Origin: Euphorbia lathyris
Lineage: Eukaryota; Streptophyta; Magnoliopsida; Malpighiales; Euphorbiaceae
DNA: 64,000 nucleotides
Assembly: GCF_963576675.1 (NCBI RefSeq)
Contig: NC_088919.1
Coordinates: 62,268,578-62,332,577 of the forward strand
Reading direction: 5' to 3'
Below, piece after piece: positions 13,710 to 24,642 of the stretch. A program made the position numbers and the translations under genes. A model generated the notes under the pieces. That model saw only the letters and a program-made list of their open reading frames with translations, searched no databases and had not been told where the DNA came from. Each line of letters begins with the position of its first letter. The stretch's first letter is position 1.

Positions 13710-15378
13710 TTCTTTCCCCTTCGTGGTTGTCTCTGGAATCTTGATTGGGCTTGCACTTTTTCTTTCTATGGTCACACTCTTTGCCTTTCTATTAGTCACA
13801 CTCTTTGCCTTTCTATGGTCACACTCTTTGCCTTTCAATGGTCACACTCTCTTTGACTTTCTATTAGTCACACTCTTTGCCTTTCTATGGTCACACTCTC
13901 TTTGCCTTTCTATTAATCACACTCTTTGCCTTTCTATGGTCACACTCTTTGCCTTTCTATTAGTCACACTCTTTGCCTTTCTATAGTCACACTCTTTGCC
14001 TTTCTACAGATCAGCTGGACTGGCTTTTGTGCTAATTCAGCTGCTAAGCATAATCATGCTAATGTCTTATGTTGCTTGGCAGGTCGTCCTACTCTTTCTC
14101 ATCGTTATCGGAATTTCTATATGGTACCAAGTAAGAACAACTAATCATTCAAAATATAACATTCCCTCACTTCTGGCATTACGTTTTCTCAGAATTGCAG
14201 ATATGGATTACAGTTTCTTATCCGTGTATTATTCTTTGATCGAAATTTCTTACAGACCAATTACATTACAACAGTATGAGAATTAGCAAGGATGGTTGGA
14301 ACAAGAAACACCCCTATCTTGCATCACTTTTCCGAGTCAATTGTTGGGGCACCAACTATTCATTGTTTCAATCAAGAAGACCGTTTCTTGATGAGAAACT
14401 TGAAATTGATCGATGATTATTCGCGTGTTGTCTTCCACAACATAGGCACAATGGAATGGCTATGCGTTCGAATCAACTTTCTATTCAATTTCGTGTTCTT
14501 TCTAGTTCTGTCCATTTTGGTTAGCCTGCCTATATCATCTATTGATCCCAGTAAGTTTCTCGAATACATTGAATTTTCACTTTAGACTCCATTAAATGTC
14601 GATGTTAAACTAACGAGTGCTAAACGGAATAACAGGCTTGGCAGGGCTAGCAGCTACATATGGTCTGAACCTAAGTGTTCTTCAAGCTTGGGTTATATGG
14701 AACCTATGCGACGTTGAGAACAAAATGATATCAGTTGAAAGAGTTCGTTAATTCACCAACATACCTAGTGAAGCTCGCTTGGTGATCGAAAATTCCAGGC
14801 CCAATCTCGAGTGGCCAAGTGATGGAAGAATCGAATTAGTGAATCTGTGTGTTCAGTATTGTCCTTCTGTCTCAATGGTTCTCAAGTCCATAACTTGCAC
14901 TTTCCCCGGAAGGAAGAAAATTGGTGTTGTGGGTAGAACAAGAAGTGGAAAGTCTACTTTGATTCAGGATCTTTTTCGGGTCATTGAGCCTTCGAGTGGA
15001 CAGATTTTTATTGATGGACTGGACATATCCAAAATCAGTTTGCATGATTTAAGGTCTAGGCTCGCTATAATCCCTCAAGATCCCACATTGTTTCAAGGAA
15101 CTGTGAGAACCAATCTTGATCCTTTGTAGCAACACTCAGATCAAGAAATATGGGAGGTAAGCATCCAAAATCTTCTTTCAAAGCAGGTTTCGAGATTATA
15201 TGTACTCAATCTATGTGTTTCCTCAGGTTCTCAAAAAGTGTCACCTGTCTAATACCGTAAAGCAAGACCTGAGGCTTCTTGAAGCACTAGGTACAATCTG
15301 AACAAAAGTTTATAAGTGTCGTAAAAGTCACTTTTTGGTAATCAATATACTGAACTCTCCTGGATGATGCAGTAGCAG
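13710..15378 (+). pseudogene. ABCC transporter 3'-half pseudogene, copy 5 (3' deleted)
   Basis: The exons are 14010-14130, 14256-14550, 14636-15156 and 15227-15290, then only the first bases of exon 5 at 15373-15378. This is the most damaged copy. It has TGA at 14277-14279 in exon 2, TAA at 14749-14751 in exon 3 and TAG at 15127-15129; the last is at the same codon as the copy 4 stop. Walker A has Gly replaced by Arg (GRTRSGKST). Exon 5 is fused after TAGCAG to the AGAGAGATTATCT sequence that normally ends the gene. Walker B, the H-loop and most of the C-terminus are therefore deleted, probably through the short AGAGAG homology. Confidence 0.87.
13761..14005 (+). repeat. Minisatellite before exon 1 of ABCC copy 5
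   Basis: About ten units of the alternating 23-26-bp repeat occur here, more than in copies 3 and 4. The unit next to the acceptor reads TTTCTATAGTCACAC, which itself contains a CTATAG quite like the true CTACAG acceptor. Confidence 0.82.
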
Positions 15379-15603
15379 AGAGAGATTATCTCTTGAATCT
15401 TGATTGAGCTTGGACTTTCTTCTTCTTGTTTTTCAATCTTGTTTTATTTAATGTATTATTATATTTTTAATATTTATAAATATGCCCCTATATTTTTAAT
15501 ATTTACACGTTTCCCCCACATTTCCGTTTCTATGTTTTTCAGAAATTACGTTTCCCAGTCTCGTTTCCGTTTCAGTTTTCGTATCCGTTTCCGTGCAACA
15601 TAG
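15379..15603. other. ABCC 3'-flank remnant and AT/pyrimidine-rich spacer
   Basis: About 35 bp of the sequence that follows the stop in the other copies (GAATCTTGATTG) is still visible. After that comes T-rich sequence with repeated CGTTTCCGTTTC words near 15560. No gene is seen; the 67-residue open frame at 15400-15603 lacks any support. Confidence 0.5.
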
Positions 15604-15923
15604 CATATAAGCCCATACATTGTACAGAAGAGAAGACTAGGTAGCAAGTAAAATCATAGTGCCGATAAATTTTTGATGAGGCTTAATTTCTAGTGTAGGA
15701 TTTCTAATGGGGTAGCAATTTGGGTTATAGTGTGATAGTCGTGTTATGTTATCCGTATATTCCATTTTATTAAAAAAGATGCAAATTCAATAAAAATGAT
15801 AATTGTGACGTGTATAAATCATGTTACCGTGGCAGAAGTTGTCACCCCTAACGAGCATACAATTGTGCAATTACATGAATACACTGCAGATCAGTTGGAA
15901 GTTACATTTTGATGAATTTGTAA
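15604..15923. repeat. Direct duplication D1, copy a
   Basis: This 320-bp segment, starting CATATAAGCCCATACATTG, is nearly identical to 17010-17329. In the second copy it directly follows ABCC 3'-flank sequence (TTTAAACATAT), so it is the natural downstream flank of an ABCC gene in this cluster. No coding potential is seen. Confidence 0.85.
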
Positions 15924-16411
15924 ATTGAACCGAATCAAACTTTTATCGAGCCAAACATGAACCGTTCATGAGTATTTTGACTCATTTACATCCCTAAAAA
16001 CAACCCATTACATATTTTTATTAAAACTCTAGCTCACTAAATTCATATTGGTCCGTATTGTGTTGTCGGATCGTGTACACGATTTTCATCTCTACTTCTA
16101 TCAAGGAAACAAAGCTACTGAATTCTAAGCTACATTCAAACAATATGTTTAACAAATAATTCTAGAGACGTTCGTTTGGTTCAAATGTTGTTATTAGTTG
16201 ATTTTTCTTTCAAAATAACTATACGTAAATTGTTTCTACTTATTAAACATTCGTATATGGATGAGTGTTGTTTTGAAATAAAAAAACATGTATTGAAATT
16301 ATGCAGGTTCACAATTGACTGATTCTGGATATCTTCTCTATTAATGTAGCAGCTTCAAAAACGTGTATAAATAGGATCCTAAGCTACAAAAAAATATAAT
16401 GAAAGCATAAG
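15924..16411. repeat. Direct duplication D2, copy a (upstream flank of an ABCC gene)
   Basis: This is nearly identical to 22809-23320. It leads directly to the ATG at 16412 of an ABCC N-terminal-half exon, so it may hold the upstream or intronic region of that gene. It contains GTTGTCGGATCGTGTACACG and several AT-rich stretches. No confident TATA box or start site can be named. The second copy loses similarity just before the ATG. Confidence 0.8.
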
Positions 16412-16714
16412 ATGCAAAGTGATATTGAAGAATCTTTGCTTGTAAAAGACTGTGAAATCAATTTAACTAGCTTGGCTAATGCTGGAATTTGTGCCAAATC
16501 ACATTCCAATGGCTGAATCCACTGTTTAGTAGCAGAAGATTGCAAAAAGTGGAAGTATCTAAAATTCCAGAAATTCCGCAATCAGAAACAGCAAAGCATG
16601 CTTCATCATTGCTTGAAGAATCTCTTGGGAAAGGGAACACTGAGACCTCTAATTTGCTGATGGCCATTTTTTATTATGTGAGGAAATCTTTGAACATAAA
16701 TGGGATATTTGCAG
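16412..16714 (+). pseudogene. ABCC transporter TMD1 exon fragment, frameshifted
   Basis: The exon encodes the segment leading into TMD1 of an ABCC protein: FQWLNPLFSSRRLQKVEVSK, then IPEIPQSETAKHASSLLEE and MAIFYYVRKSLNINGIFAG, followed by a GT donor at 16715. ABCC proteins have the same TFxWLNPL...IP...SETA...AIF...NxxFAG order just before the first TMD1 helices. From the ATG at 16412 the frame gives MQSDIEESLLVKDCEINLTS and then LANAGICAK. There a 1-bp loss near 16497 shifts the frame and brings a TGA near 16514. No downstream exon follows; within 250 bp the sequence changes to ABCC 3' flank. It belongs to the opposite end of the gene from copies 1-5 and may derive from the same ancestral gene. 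Confidence 0.82.
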
Positions 16715-16956
16715 GTAACTTGTTGTTTTCTTATTTTTTTCATAAATGCCTCTACTTATGAAAAAAATAAAGCAATTAATTAATTACCTCTGAAATTCTG
16801 CTTCGTTCCATCACTATCAAAAATATATTGGTTCCACGTCCTTTTTCTTTTTCTTCTTCAAGTAGCTGAATCATAAGTAGTTGAGATCATAGGTATTGTC
16901 ATGTCCTTTTTCTTTTTCTTCTTCAGGTAGCTGAATCATAAGTAGCTGAATAATAA
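16715..16956. other. Intron remnant with a 65-bp duplication
   Basis: Non-coding. A pyrimidine-rich block, TCCTTTTTCTTTTTCTTCTT, followed by GTAGCTGAATCATAAGTAG occurs twice, at about 16838-16884 and 16903-16948. The stretch ends where ABCC 3'-flank sequence starts at 16957. Confidence 0.6.
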
Positions 16957-17009
16957 TTCATTATTAGAAGCTCATATCAGTAAGCAAATCTAACTAACAG
17001 AATTTAAAC
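16957..17009 (+). other. Detached ABCC 3'-flank remnant
   Basis: TTCATTATTAGAAGCTCATA through TTTAAACATAT matches the sequence lying 25-100 bp after the stop codons of copies 2-4. Here it continues into D1 sequence and not into the intron sequence seen in the tandem copies. It therefore shows the unrearranged downstream junction. Confidence 0.75.
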
Positions 17010-17329
17010 ATATAAGCCCATACATTGTACAGAAGAGAAGACTAGGTAGCAAGTAAAATCATAGCGCAGATAAATTTTTGACGAGTCTTAATTTCTAGTG
17101 TAGGATTTCTAATGGGGTAGCAATTTGGGTTATAGTGTGATAGTCGTGTTATGCTATCCGTATATTCCATTTGATTACAAAAGATGCAAATTCAATAAAA
17201 ATGATAATTGTGACGTGTATAAATCATGTTACCGTGCCAGAAGTTGTCACCCCTAACGAGCATACAATTGTGCAATTACATGAATAAACTGCAGATCAGT
17301 TGGAAGTTACATTTTGATGAATTTGTAAT
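17010..17329. repeat. Direct duplication D1, copy b
   Basis: Second copy of 15604-15923, differing by scattered substitutions. The preceding ABCC 3' flank places this copy in its original context. Confidence 0.85.
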
Positions 17330-17533
17330 TCATTATTTGAGAGATTGAACTAGATCTGAAGCATTTCTTATGTTTATAATGATTTCCAGTAATACTCATT
17401 TCATCAATAGAGTGGACCATGATAACAGTTGATATTGTGAATGGAAGGGAAGTTTGATTAGGAGTTTGGGTGGCAATTCGTGCTAACAGTTGATATTGTT
17501 GGTGTCATGTCAATTGTCGAGTTAACACCAAAT
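17330..17533. other. Unique spacer, insertion site of the second copia element
   Basis: Non-coding, with a repeated AACAGTTGATATTGT word (near 17423 and 17483). It ends in ACCAAAT, immediately before the 145-bp LTR; the sequence appears to resume at 22118. Confidence 0.5.
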
Positions 17534-17678
17534 TGTAACAATATGATTCTCAGTCATTATTATTGATGTGTAGTTTACTATATATACAAAATACAATTAG
17601 CAACTGAACATATATTTTAGGCTAGAGATAAGGAACAAAATGATACAATGAATACAAATAAATATATAGTCTAATACA
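17534..17678 (-). repeat. 3' LTR of the second copia element
   Basis: On + it starts TGTAACAATATGATTCTCAG and ends TAGTCTAATACA. It is 145 bp, the same as its partner at 21973-22117, with about ten visible substitutions. The PPT-like CGGGGG (on -, 17684-17679) adjoins its inner edge. Confidence 0.92.
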
Positions 17679-17687
17679 CCCCCGTAG

Positions 17688-20640
17688 TCGAAAGCTTCGG
17701 TGGACGAACATTGAGACTAGTTCGAAAATCGTCAAATAGTGGTGATGGTAGGCCTTTGGTGAAGATGTCAGCTATTTGGTAACAAGAAGACACGTGAATA
17801 ACGCGGACTTCTCCTTTGGCAACTCGTTCTCGGACAAAATGAATATCCATTTCCACATGCTTAGTGCGATGGTGTTGAACGGGGTTGCCTGCAAGATACA
17901 CTGTGCTGGCATTATCACAGTACGCTATTGATGATTTCTGAATCGAACAGCCAAGTTCCAGAAGCAAATTACGTATCCAGCAAGTCTCAGATATGACGTT
18001 GGCAACACCGTGATACTTGACCTCTGCGCTGGATCGGGACAGAGTTGGCTGACTCTTCGCTGACCAAGAAATGAGATTTTCCCCGAGAAACACACAGTAG
18101 CCTGAAGTCGATCGTCGAGTATCGGGACATCCCTCCCAATCGGCATCCATGTATGAAACTAATTGAATGGGAGGAGATGCTTGTAGTGTAAGGGCAAAAT
18201 CGAGAGTGCCCTAAACATACCTGAGGATGCGTTTAAGGGCAGCCATGTGTGCGGTTTTGGGGTTGTGCATGAATAGGAATATTTGCTAAACCGCATAGGA
18301 GATGTCGGGTCGGGTGAGAGTGAGATATTGAAGTGCACCAGCCAACCGTCTGTATTTGGTGGGGTCGTGATAAGCAGAACCAGAAGAGATACTGAGCTTT
18401 TGCTTGGTGTCAACCGGAGTGGCCGCTGAATTGCATGTGCCAAGTCCGGCTTTTGCAATTATTTCTGATGCATACTTTCGCTGAGATAGGAATAGTGAGC
18501 CAGGAGAGTGAGTTACTGATATGCCCAAAAAATAATGCAGAGATCCCAAGTCTTTCATTGCAAATTCAGAGTTCAATTAGGACATGATGGAGGCCTAAAG
18601 CGTGTCAGAGGAGGTTACGAGCACTATATCATCGACATACCGAAGGATGTATGCTGTGTTGGATCCTTATTTGTAGACAAATAATGAATTATCAGAAATG
18701 ATGTTTGAGAAACCCACTTTAAGGACAAAATTGGCAAACCGCTGATTCCAGGCTCGAGGTGCCTGCTTGAGGCCATACAAAGATTTCTAGAGCAGACATA
18801 CATGATCGGGATACCTGGAATCCCGGAACCCCAATGGTTGATGCATGTAAACTGTTTCATGAAGATCTCCGTGTAAGAAGGCATTTTTGACGTCCAACGA
18901 TAAAGCTATGCTGAGGACAGCATAGATAGTAGTTGGTTTAACCACAGGGCTAAACGTTTCACCATAATCAACCCCTGCCAACTGTCCGGATCTGTTGCTA
19001 ACTAATCTTGCTTTATATCTCTCAAAGGAGCCATCTGACTTTGTTTTGTGCCTGAAAATCCACCAACTACGAATAACATTAGCACATTTTGGACAGGGTA
19101 CAAGTACCCACGTCTTATTTTGAATACGAGCCTCAAATTCATCAGTCATGGCTTGTATCCAATTTGGATCACTTAACGCAAGAGAAGGTGTTTTAGGAAT
19201 CTGAGAGATGGTAGGCTGTGTTAAAGTGGAGAGATTTAGCATGCGATGGGGTTTGTGAATCCCATGTTGGGCTCGTGTGGTCATTTTGTGGTAGGAATTG
19301 GAGAGGGAGATGCACAATTTATAGGTGCGGTGGAAAAGGGAAATGTGGATTCGTCAAAAACGACATGACGGGAGATAATTATCTTATTCCTAGACATGTC
19401 CAGACACTTATAGCCTCTATGATTAGATGGATAGCCTAAAAAGACACAAGGATAAGATCGAGACTCGAGTTTATATCGTGTTTGGGATGGAATAAGAGGA
19501 AAGCAAAGGCACCCGAAGATGTGTAGGTGAGAATAGGTAGGTTCCTGTTGATAAAGTGTTTTTGTGGGTGATTGATATCCTAGTACTTTGTGAGGATATA
19601 TGTTAAGAAGATAAGTCCCTAATTTGAGAGCATGTTGCCACAATTTAAGAGGAATGGATGCATGATGCATTACTGTGCGAATTAGATTATTAATAGTGCA
19701 AATAGTGCGTTCTGATTTGCCATTTTCAGGTGAAGTGTACGGACAGGAGAAACGAAATTGCATTCCGTGAGTTTGACAAAATTGACGAAAAGAATTATTA
19801 TTGAATTCACCCCTATTGTCACATTGGAAAACTTTAATTTCTCTTTCAAATTGAGTGAGAAAGTAGGAACGAAAAATAAGAAAGATGAAATAGACTTATG
19901 ATTTTTGAGTTAATGGAAAGGTCCACAAAAAATTTGTGCAAGAATCTAGAAATAACACATAATAACGGTGACCACCCGAACTAGGAACGGGTGATGTCCA
20001 GATATCACTATGAATTAAATCAAATGGCGTACAAGCAAAATTATTAGAGGACTGAAAAAGTAATTTTACTTGTTTTCCATTAATACATGAAGAACTTACA
20101 GAAACATCCTTAACTTTATTACAGAAAATCAAATTTTTATTGAACAGGGCGTTCAAAATGGGAGGCCCTGGATGTCCTAATCTATTGTGCCAAACGGCGG
20201 GAGACAAAGCAGTAAAAACAGAATGTGATGACAGTGAGGTGTGGAAGCTAGAGGCGACTAGATATAGGGCGCCGGAACTTTTACATCTCATGATAATAGT
20301 ACCCGTCTGTAAATCCTTCACAGAAAACCCCAAAGGATCAAATTCCACAGAAACTTGGTTATCTTTAGTAAATTAACGGACGGAAATTAGATTTTTGATA
20401 AGGTGAGGTGCATGTAAAACATTGGTTAATTTTAAAGGGTAATGGCTAGAAGCTAAATATGCATTACCAGATCCACAAACAGGCATACATTGACTATTAC
20501 CGACAATTATATTTTCATTGAGGCTCGAATTAAAATAAGAAGTGAGTGTACCTTTGTCAGCTGTCATATGGGAAGTAGCTCATGTGTCCATGTGCCATTG
20601 ATCAGAAGGTGGAGCAAATTTCATGGTGTGCATAGATTTT
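17688..20640 (-). pseudogene. copia pol remnant: protease, integrase, RT, RNase H
   Basis: From 5' to 3' on -: the protease active-site region near 20580 reads DT-stop-ATSHMTADKG, with a TGA (20582-20580) where the catalytic Gly belongs. The GAG-pre-integrase zone at 20348-19896 holds AVWHNRLGHPG and the integrase start FDLIHSDIWTSPVP. Integrase continues at 19763-19281 (YTSPENGKSERTICTINNLI). RT lies at 19317-18286, with PSLALSDPNWIQAMTDEFEA, LDVKNAFLHGDLHETVYM and the catalytic YVDD at 18639-18628. RNase H, at 18150-17671, reads MDADWEGCPDTRRSTSGYCV and ends with ADIFTKGL. Domains sit in several frames, so no polyprotein can be made. Confidence 0.92.
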
Positions 20641-20710
20641 ACAATATCAGTGGGCACATATGATGGTGATTCCATATGAAGATGTGCTTGCTGCATGTGA
20701 GGACGAGGGC

Positions 20711-21730
20711 CTAAAATACCGGGTTGAGATGGCTGCCGGCTTGATGTAGGATAGGGGCATGGAGGAGTTGCCCATTGTTGTGGTGGCGCCCAAGGGTATG
20801 TGTAACCCCAAGGTGGAGGGCAGTGGAGCGGTAGTGTGGTGGCTGAGATGTCCAGTAGTGGTGTTGACTGCCTCTGTCGTGGTATGGACGTCCGCCGTGT
20901 CTGTTGCCTCGGTAAGAGGAGTTGTCGTGATAGTGTGTGGGTCGTGATGAAGGGTGGTGTGACGGGGCAGCAGAGTCGACGGAAGCAACATTCAAGGCGA
21001 CAGAATCAGATGTAGGGGGATTCCTGTGGGCACGAGCTGTTTCCTCCAGAATTAGCATGGAGCGAGCTTTCTGAAAGGATGGAAGAGGGTCCCCATGTCT
21101 AATTTGAGTACCAACGATATCATATGCATCAGTCAGACGGGATATCAGCTGCAACACCATTTGATCATTGGTAACTGGACAATCCACATTTGATAATTGA
21201 TCAGACAAGGATTTTAGGTGCTGACAGTAGGCAGAGATGTCGGAGAAATCACTTAGCTTGGTTTTTGAGAACTCTTGCTAAAGGAATAGGGCACAAGAAT
21301 TTTTGTTGTCTGAGAAAATCTCCTGTAAACGACTCCAGGCCCTGGCGGCTGTTGAGTCTGCCTCAATAATAGTGTGAAGAAGGTCGATGGAGATGGTGTT
21401 ATAGATCCATTGAAGGACAATGGCATCAATACGAGACTAGAGGTCGGGGTTGGATTGTTGTAGATCATTGGTGGTAGGGTTTGTGAGGGAGGGAGGAAAA
21501 ATATGGTCCAAGACTTGGAATGCCTTGGCATGGAGCTTGAATAGATCAGCCCAAGTTGAATAATGCCCTTTTTCAATGTCTAGGGTTATTTTGATGAATG
21601 TAGAAATGTTTGATACAGTGAGGGAGGGATGATTGGTGATTACGATGTCCATGGTGTTCGAGTTGGCCGTGTTTTGTGGTCCGGTGGAGGAATTATTGGA
21701 GTTATTGGAATTATTGGAGGTATTAGTCAT
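20711..21730 (-). pseudogene. copia gag remnant, frameshifted
   Basis: The ATG at 21730 opens an Asn/Ser-rich N-terminus, followed by SNISTFIKITLDIEKGHYSTW and LFKLHAKAFQVLDHIFPPS, typical of plant copia gag (UBN2-like). The frame stops near 21437 and the homology continues in other frames to 20711. There [19 protein letters not shown] and [10 protein letters not shown] are recognisable before a His/Gly/Arg-rich tail. No complete zinc knuckle is visible. It is about 240 bp from the 5' LTR, as expected for gag. Confidence 0.85.
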
Positions 21731-21960
21731 GGTGACTTTGAGAGATGGGGTCGGCCGGTGTTTGGGTTGCAGAAGAGGTGGTGGGGAGGATCGATCGGTG
21801 TTCGATTATTGGAAGGAGAGGGGGGGAGGATCGACTGGTGTTTGAAATTTGGAAAGGAAGAAGGGTTGGGCGGCGGCGATGGCTGCCGCGGTGGTGGTTG
21901 ACGGGTAAGGCTCGGGATCAGAAAAGAAGAAGGAGAATTAGGTTTAGGAATTAGGGTTAG

Positions 21961-21972
21961 GCTCTGATACCA
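21961..21972 (-). other. Primer-binding site of the second copia element
   Basis: Reads TGGTATCAGAGC on -, complementary to initiator tRNA-Met, and touches the LTR edge with no spacer bases. Confidence 0.92.
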
Positions 21973-22117
21973 TGTAATAATATGATTGTCAGTCATTGTT
22001 ATTGATGTGTAGTTTACTATATATACAGAATACAGTTAGCAACTGAACCTATATTTTAGGCTAGAGATAAGGAACATAATAATACAGTGAATATAAATAA
22101 ATATATAGTCTAATACA
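21973..22117 (-). repeat. 5' LTR of the second copia element
   Basis: On + it starts TGTAATAATATGATTGTCAG and ends TAGTCTAATACA. It contains TATATATACAG-type AT-rich sequence. It is next to the PBS, which identifies it as the 5' LTR. Confidence 0.92.
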
Positions 22118-22808
22118 AATGAGTCAATGCTACAATAATTCAAAAAAATTAGTTTCATAATTGTGTCAGTCAAATTGGATTTGTGTCGATCTCGTGTCAT
22201 GTAACATGTAAAGATATTGCTAGATCCAAATCATATTTCCAAGTCGCTTATATGTTATTACCTTAGTTAAGATGACATGTAGAAGCATAGTTTTTAGATA
22301 TCCATGTCATAGTATATGTAGAAGCATGAAAAGATATAGTTTTTGGATATCCATGTCATTTTCGAACTAGATTGTTAATCCTAATCCAACCCAAAAATTT
22401 AGGTGTTGATTTTGTATCAACCATAAACTAACTAGGGTTGTAATAGAGTCAAGTTGAGTCGAGCTTTGACTTACTCATGCTCGGCTCGTCAATTTAGCTC
22501 AACATCGTGATCGTGAACTTCGTTCGCAAACAATTCATTAATTATGTTGACTTGAAATTTCTTTAATACAAAAAAACTGCATATTTTTGAAACATACAAA
22601 CCTAAAATTTACACAAAATTACACAGTTTTAAATTTCCTCATTTATAGAAATATTATTATTAAAAAAAACCGAACCAAGCTTGCTCACGAACTTCTTCAT
22701 GAACATTATAATCAAGCTTGTTCACCAGTTTGTTAATGAACCTACAATCAAGCGTGTTTGTGAGCTTTCGAGTCGAATTTCACCGTGCTTAAACTCAACT
22801 CATTTATA
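22118..22808. other. Unique and repeat-derived spacer
   Basis: No gene. A short duplication, ATATCCATGTCAT with AGATATAGTTTTT-like flanks, occurs near 22295 and 22340. From about 22440 the sequence is rich in GTTCG/GAGC words such as GCTCGGCTCG, GCTCACGAACTTCTTC and GTTTGTGAGCTTTCGAG. That pattern is common in dispersed plant repeats, but the family is not identified. Confidence 0.4.
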
Positions 22809-23320
22809 AATTGAACCGAACATGATCAAACTTTTATCGAGCCAAACATGAACCGTTCATGAGTAGTTTGACTCATTTACATTCCTGAAAACAACCCATT
22901 ACATATTTTATTAAAACTCTAACTCACTAAATTCATATTGGTCCGTATTGTGTTGTCGGATCGTGTACACGATTTTCATCTCTACTTCTATCAAGGAAAC
23001 AAAGCTACTGAATTCTGAGCTACATTCAAACAATATGTTTAACAAATAATTCTAGAGAAGTTCTTTTGGTTCAAATGTTGTTATTAGTTGATTTTTCTTT
23101 CAAAATAACTATACGTAAATTGTTTCTACTTATTAAACATTCGTATATGGATGAGTGTTGTTTTGAAATAAAAAAATATGTATGATTTGAAATTATGCTT
23201 TAAATAAGTTCACAATTGACTGATTTTGGATATATTCTCTGTTAATGTAGCAACTTCAAGAACTAAAGTGCATAAATAGGATCCTAAGATACACAAAAGA
23301 AAATAATGAAAGCATAAGAT
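22809..23320. repeat. Direct duplication D2, copy b
   Basis: Second copy of 15924-16411, carrying the same GTTGTCGGATCGTGTACACG block. It ends at GCATAAGAT, just where copy a begins the ABCC exon. Only the flank was duplicated here, or the exon was lost from this copy. Confidence 0.82.
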
Positions 23321-23365
23321 ATATCAGTTCAATTGGCATGCTTTCATAAAATCAAATCTTAAACG

Positions 23366-23530
23366 ATGACTTAGCCTAGTGGTTGAGAGCTTACATATGA
23401 CTAGGGAGGTCATAGGTTCGAATCACATCCAGGTCTGGTGGGGATTTTTCTTCACTTGGTTGAATATTTAACATCAAATGACTTCTCGAGAAAAAAACTC
23501 ATCTCCCTAATCTCAGACATGCTTAAAATC
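23366..23530 (+). mobile_element. tRNA-derived SINE
   Basis: The sequence has an internal RNA polymerase III promoter layout. Box A TAGCCTAGTGG at 23372-23382 fits the TRGYNNARNGG consensus fully. Box B GGTTCGAATCA at 23415-23425 matches GGTTCGANTCC except at the last base. The boxes are 32 bp apart, normal for tRNA-derived SINEs. The intervening and following sequence does not fold as a tRNA with a CCA-ready acceptor stem, so a SINE is preferred to a tRNA gene. The 3' end is only approximate, and no poly(A) tail or target duplication was recognised. Confidence 0.65.
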
Positions 23531-24240
23531 AACACTTAACTGAAGTTTCTAGTAAAAATCAGCTGCTCTGCTTGCAAGGTGCTCGCTTGCCATATGTGTG
23601 CTAAAATTCATTATAGAGAAGAAATTTCATGGACCACAACATGATGTGCTCAAACTAGTTACATGTAACAGTTTATGTTGTCCTAACTTGTCTTTTTCCA
23701 GTTGCTAATTTCATATGGATGGGAAAAGTTCCTCAATATCTAAGGAATAAAACTCGATATCATTCATCTAGTTACAACAAGAGGCCACATAAGGATCTAT
23801 CACCTTCATACTTCCAGCCACACAAATGTTTGATTCCTTGTATTTTTTGGCAGAAGTTTCGATTGCAATTCCAACCAGTTACTCCTGGCATCATGTCCTC
23901 CTCTGATGAATTCCATAAGCTTTCTCTAACACTAGCTTGGAATGGTTTTGAAAATAAAAAATGTCATCAACCACAAAGCAACTCTAATTGAAATAATATA
24001 ATCCCTTCATAAAACAGGCATCAATAAACATCACAATCAATAGAAATTTTAACAAAATCATAATTATGCATGAATATTATGATTAACAGCCTTTAAATAC
24101 CAATTTGGTCATCTCATTGCAAACTTGTAAAGATCAAAAGCTAAATCATAAGAAGTGCAAGCATGATCCACTTTTAGATTCATAATGAAAAGAAGCAAAG
24201 ATCTTCTCATACCACTCCTAACAGTCAATGGTCATCATCG
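23531..24240. other. Non-coding spacer
   Basis: Nothing with recognisable homology is seen. A 90-residue open frame at 23719-23991 has no domain, no splice context and ordinary base composition, and is not called. Confidence 0.4.
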
Positions 24241-24640
24241 AAGTAGTAGTATATGTATGTATATATGAATAAGGGAAAAGTACAAAAATAAACCTTGTGG
24301 TTACACCTGTTTTCGAACAACACCTATGTGGTTTAAAAGTTTGCAAAATGGTACCATGTACTTCATTCCGTTAGCAAATACATACCAAATTGACTAACAG
24401 TATTAAAAGTCAAAGGAAAAAGAGTTAATTTGGTCCTTATATTTATTTATTTTCTAAATTAACTCCTCTTATTATCTAATTATAACAAATAAACCCCAAA
24501 ATAAAAATTAAAAATCAAATACACCATCTTCTCCATCTCTTTAATTTCTTATTTTGGTTCTTCTTTCTCTCTCTTTTCTCTCTCCTCTTTGTTAATTTCT
24601 CTCTCTAAAAACAATTGAATTTCCATCTTTTTCTAAATCT
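24241..24640. other. Possible transposon end and AT-rich spacer
   Basis: The block beginning TACAAAAATAAACCTTGTGG, with ACACCTATGTGGTTTAAAAG downstream, has the look of a dispersed plant DNA-transposon terminus. No inverted partner was found in the window. A TCTCTC-rich low-complexity tract follows near 24560-24605. Confidence 0.3.
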
Positions 24641-24642
24641 AA

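Larger units (their letters stand above)
17534..22117 (-). mobile_element. Full-length but inactive Ty1/copia element with short LTRs
   Basis: The 4.58-kb element reads on - as 5' LTR (22117-21973), PBS, gag, protease, integrase, RT, RNase H, a short PPT and 3' LTR (17678-17534). The protease-integrase-RT-RNase H order is diagnostic of copia. Both LTRs are 145 bp. The coding region is broken by many stops and frameshifts. The pentamer CAAAT lies at 17529-17533 and again at 22116-22120, a possible target duplication, though the right copy overlaps the last two LTR bases. Very short LTRs are typical of the Ale/Retrofit group; that assignment is inference. Confidence 0.93.

Noticed and set aside
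13723..13986. Hydrophobic frames rich in FLWSHSLPF / FAFLLVTLF near the ABCC copies
   Set aside because: They look like membrane proteins but are translations of the 23-26-bp intron minisatellite.
23366..23440. Possible tRNA gene
   Set aside because: Boxes A and B fit, but no matching acceptor-stem ends or anticodon stem could be drawn, so a SINE is more likely.
23719..23991. 90-residue frame in spacer
   Set aside because: No similarity to any recognised family, no codon-use signal, and flanking sequence is repeats.
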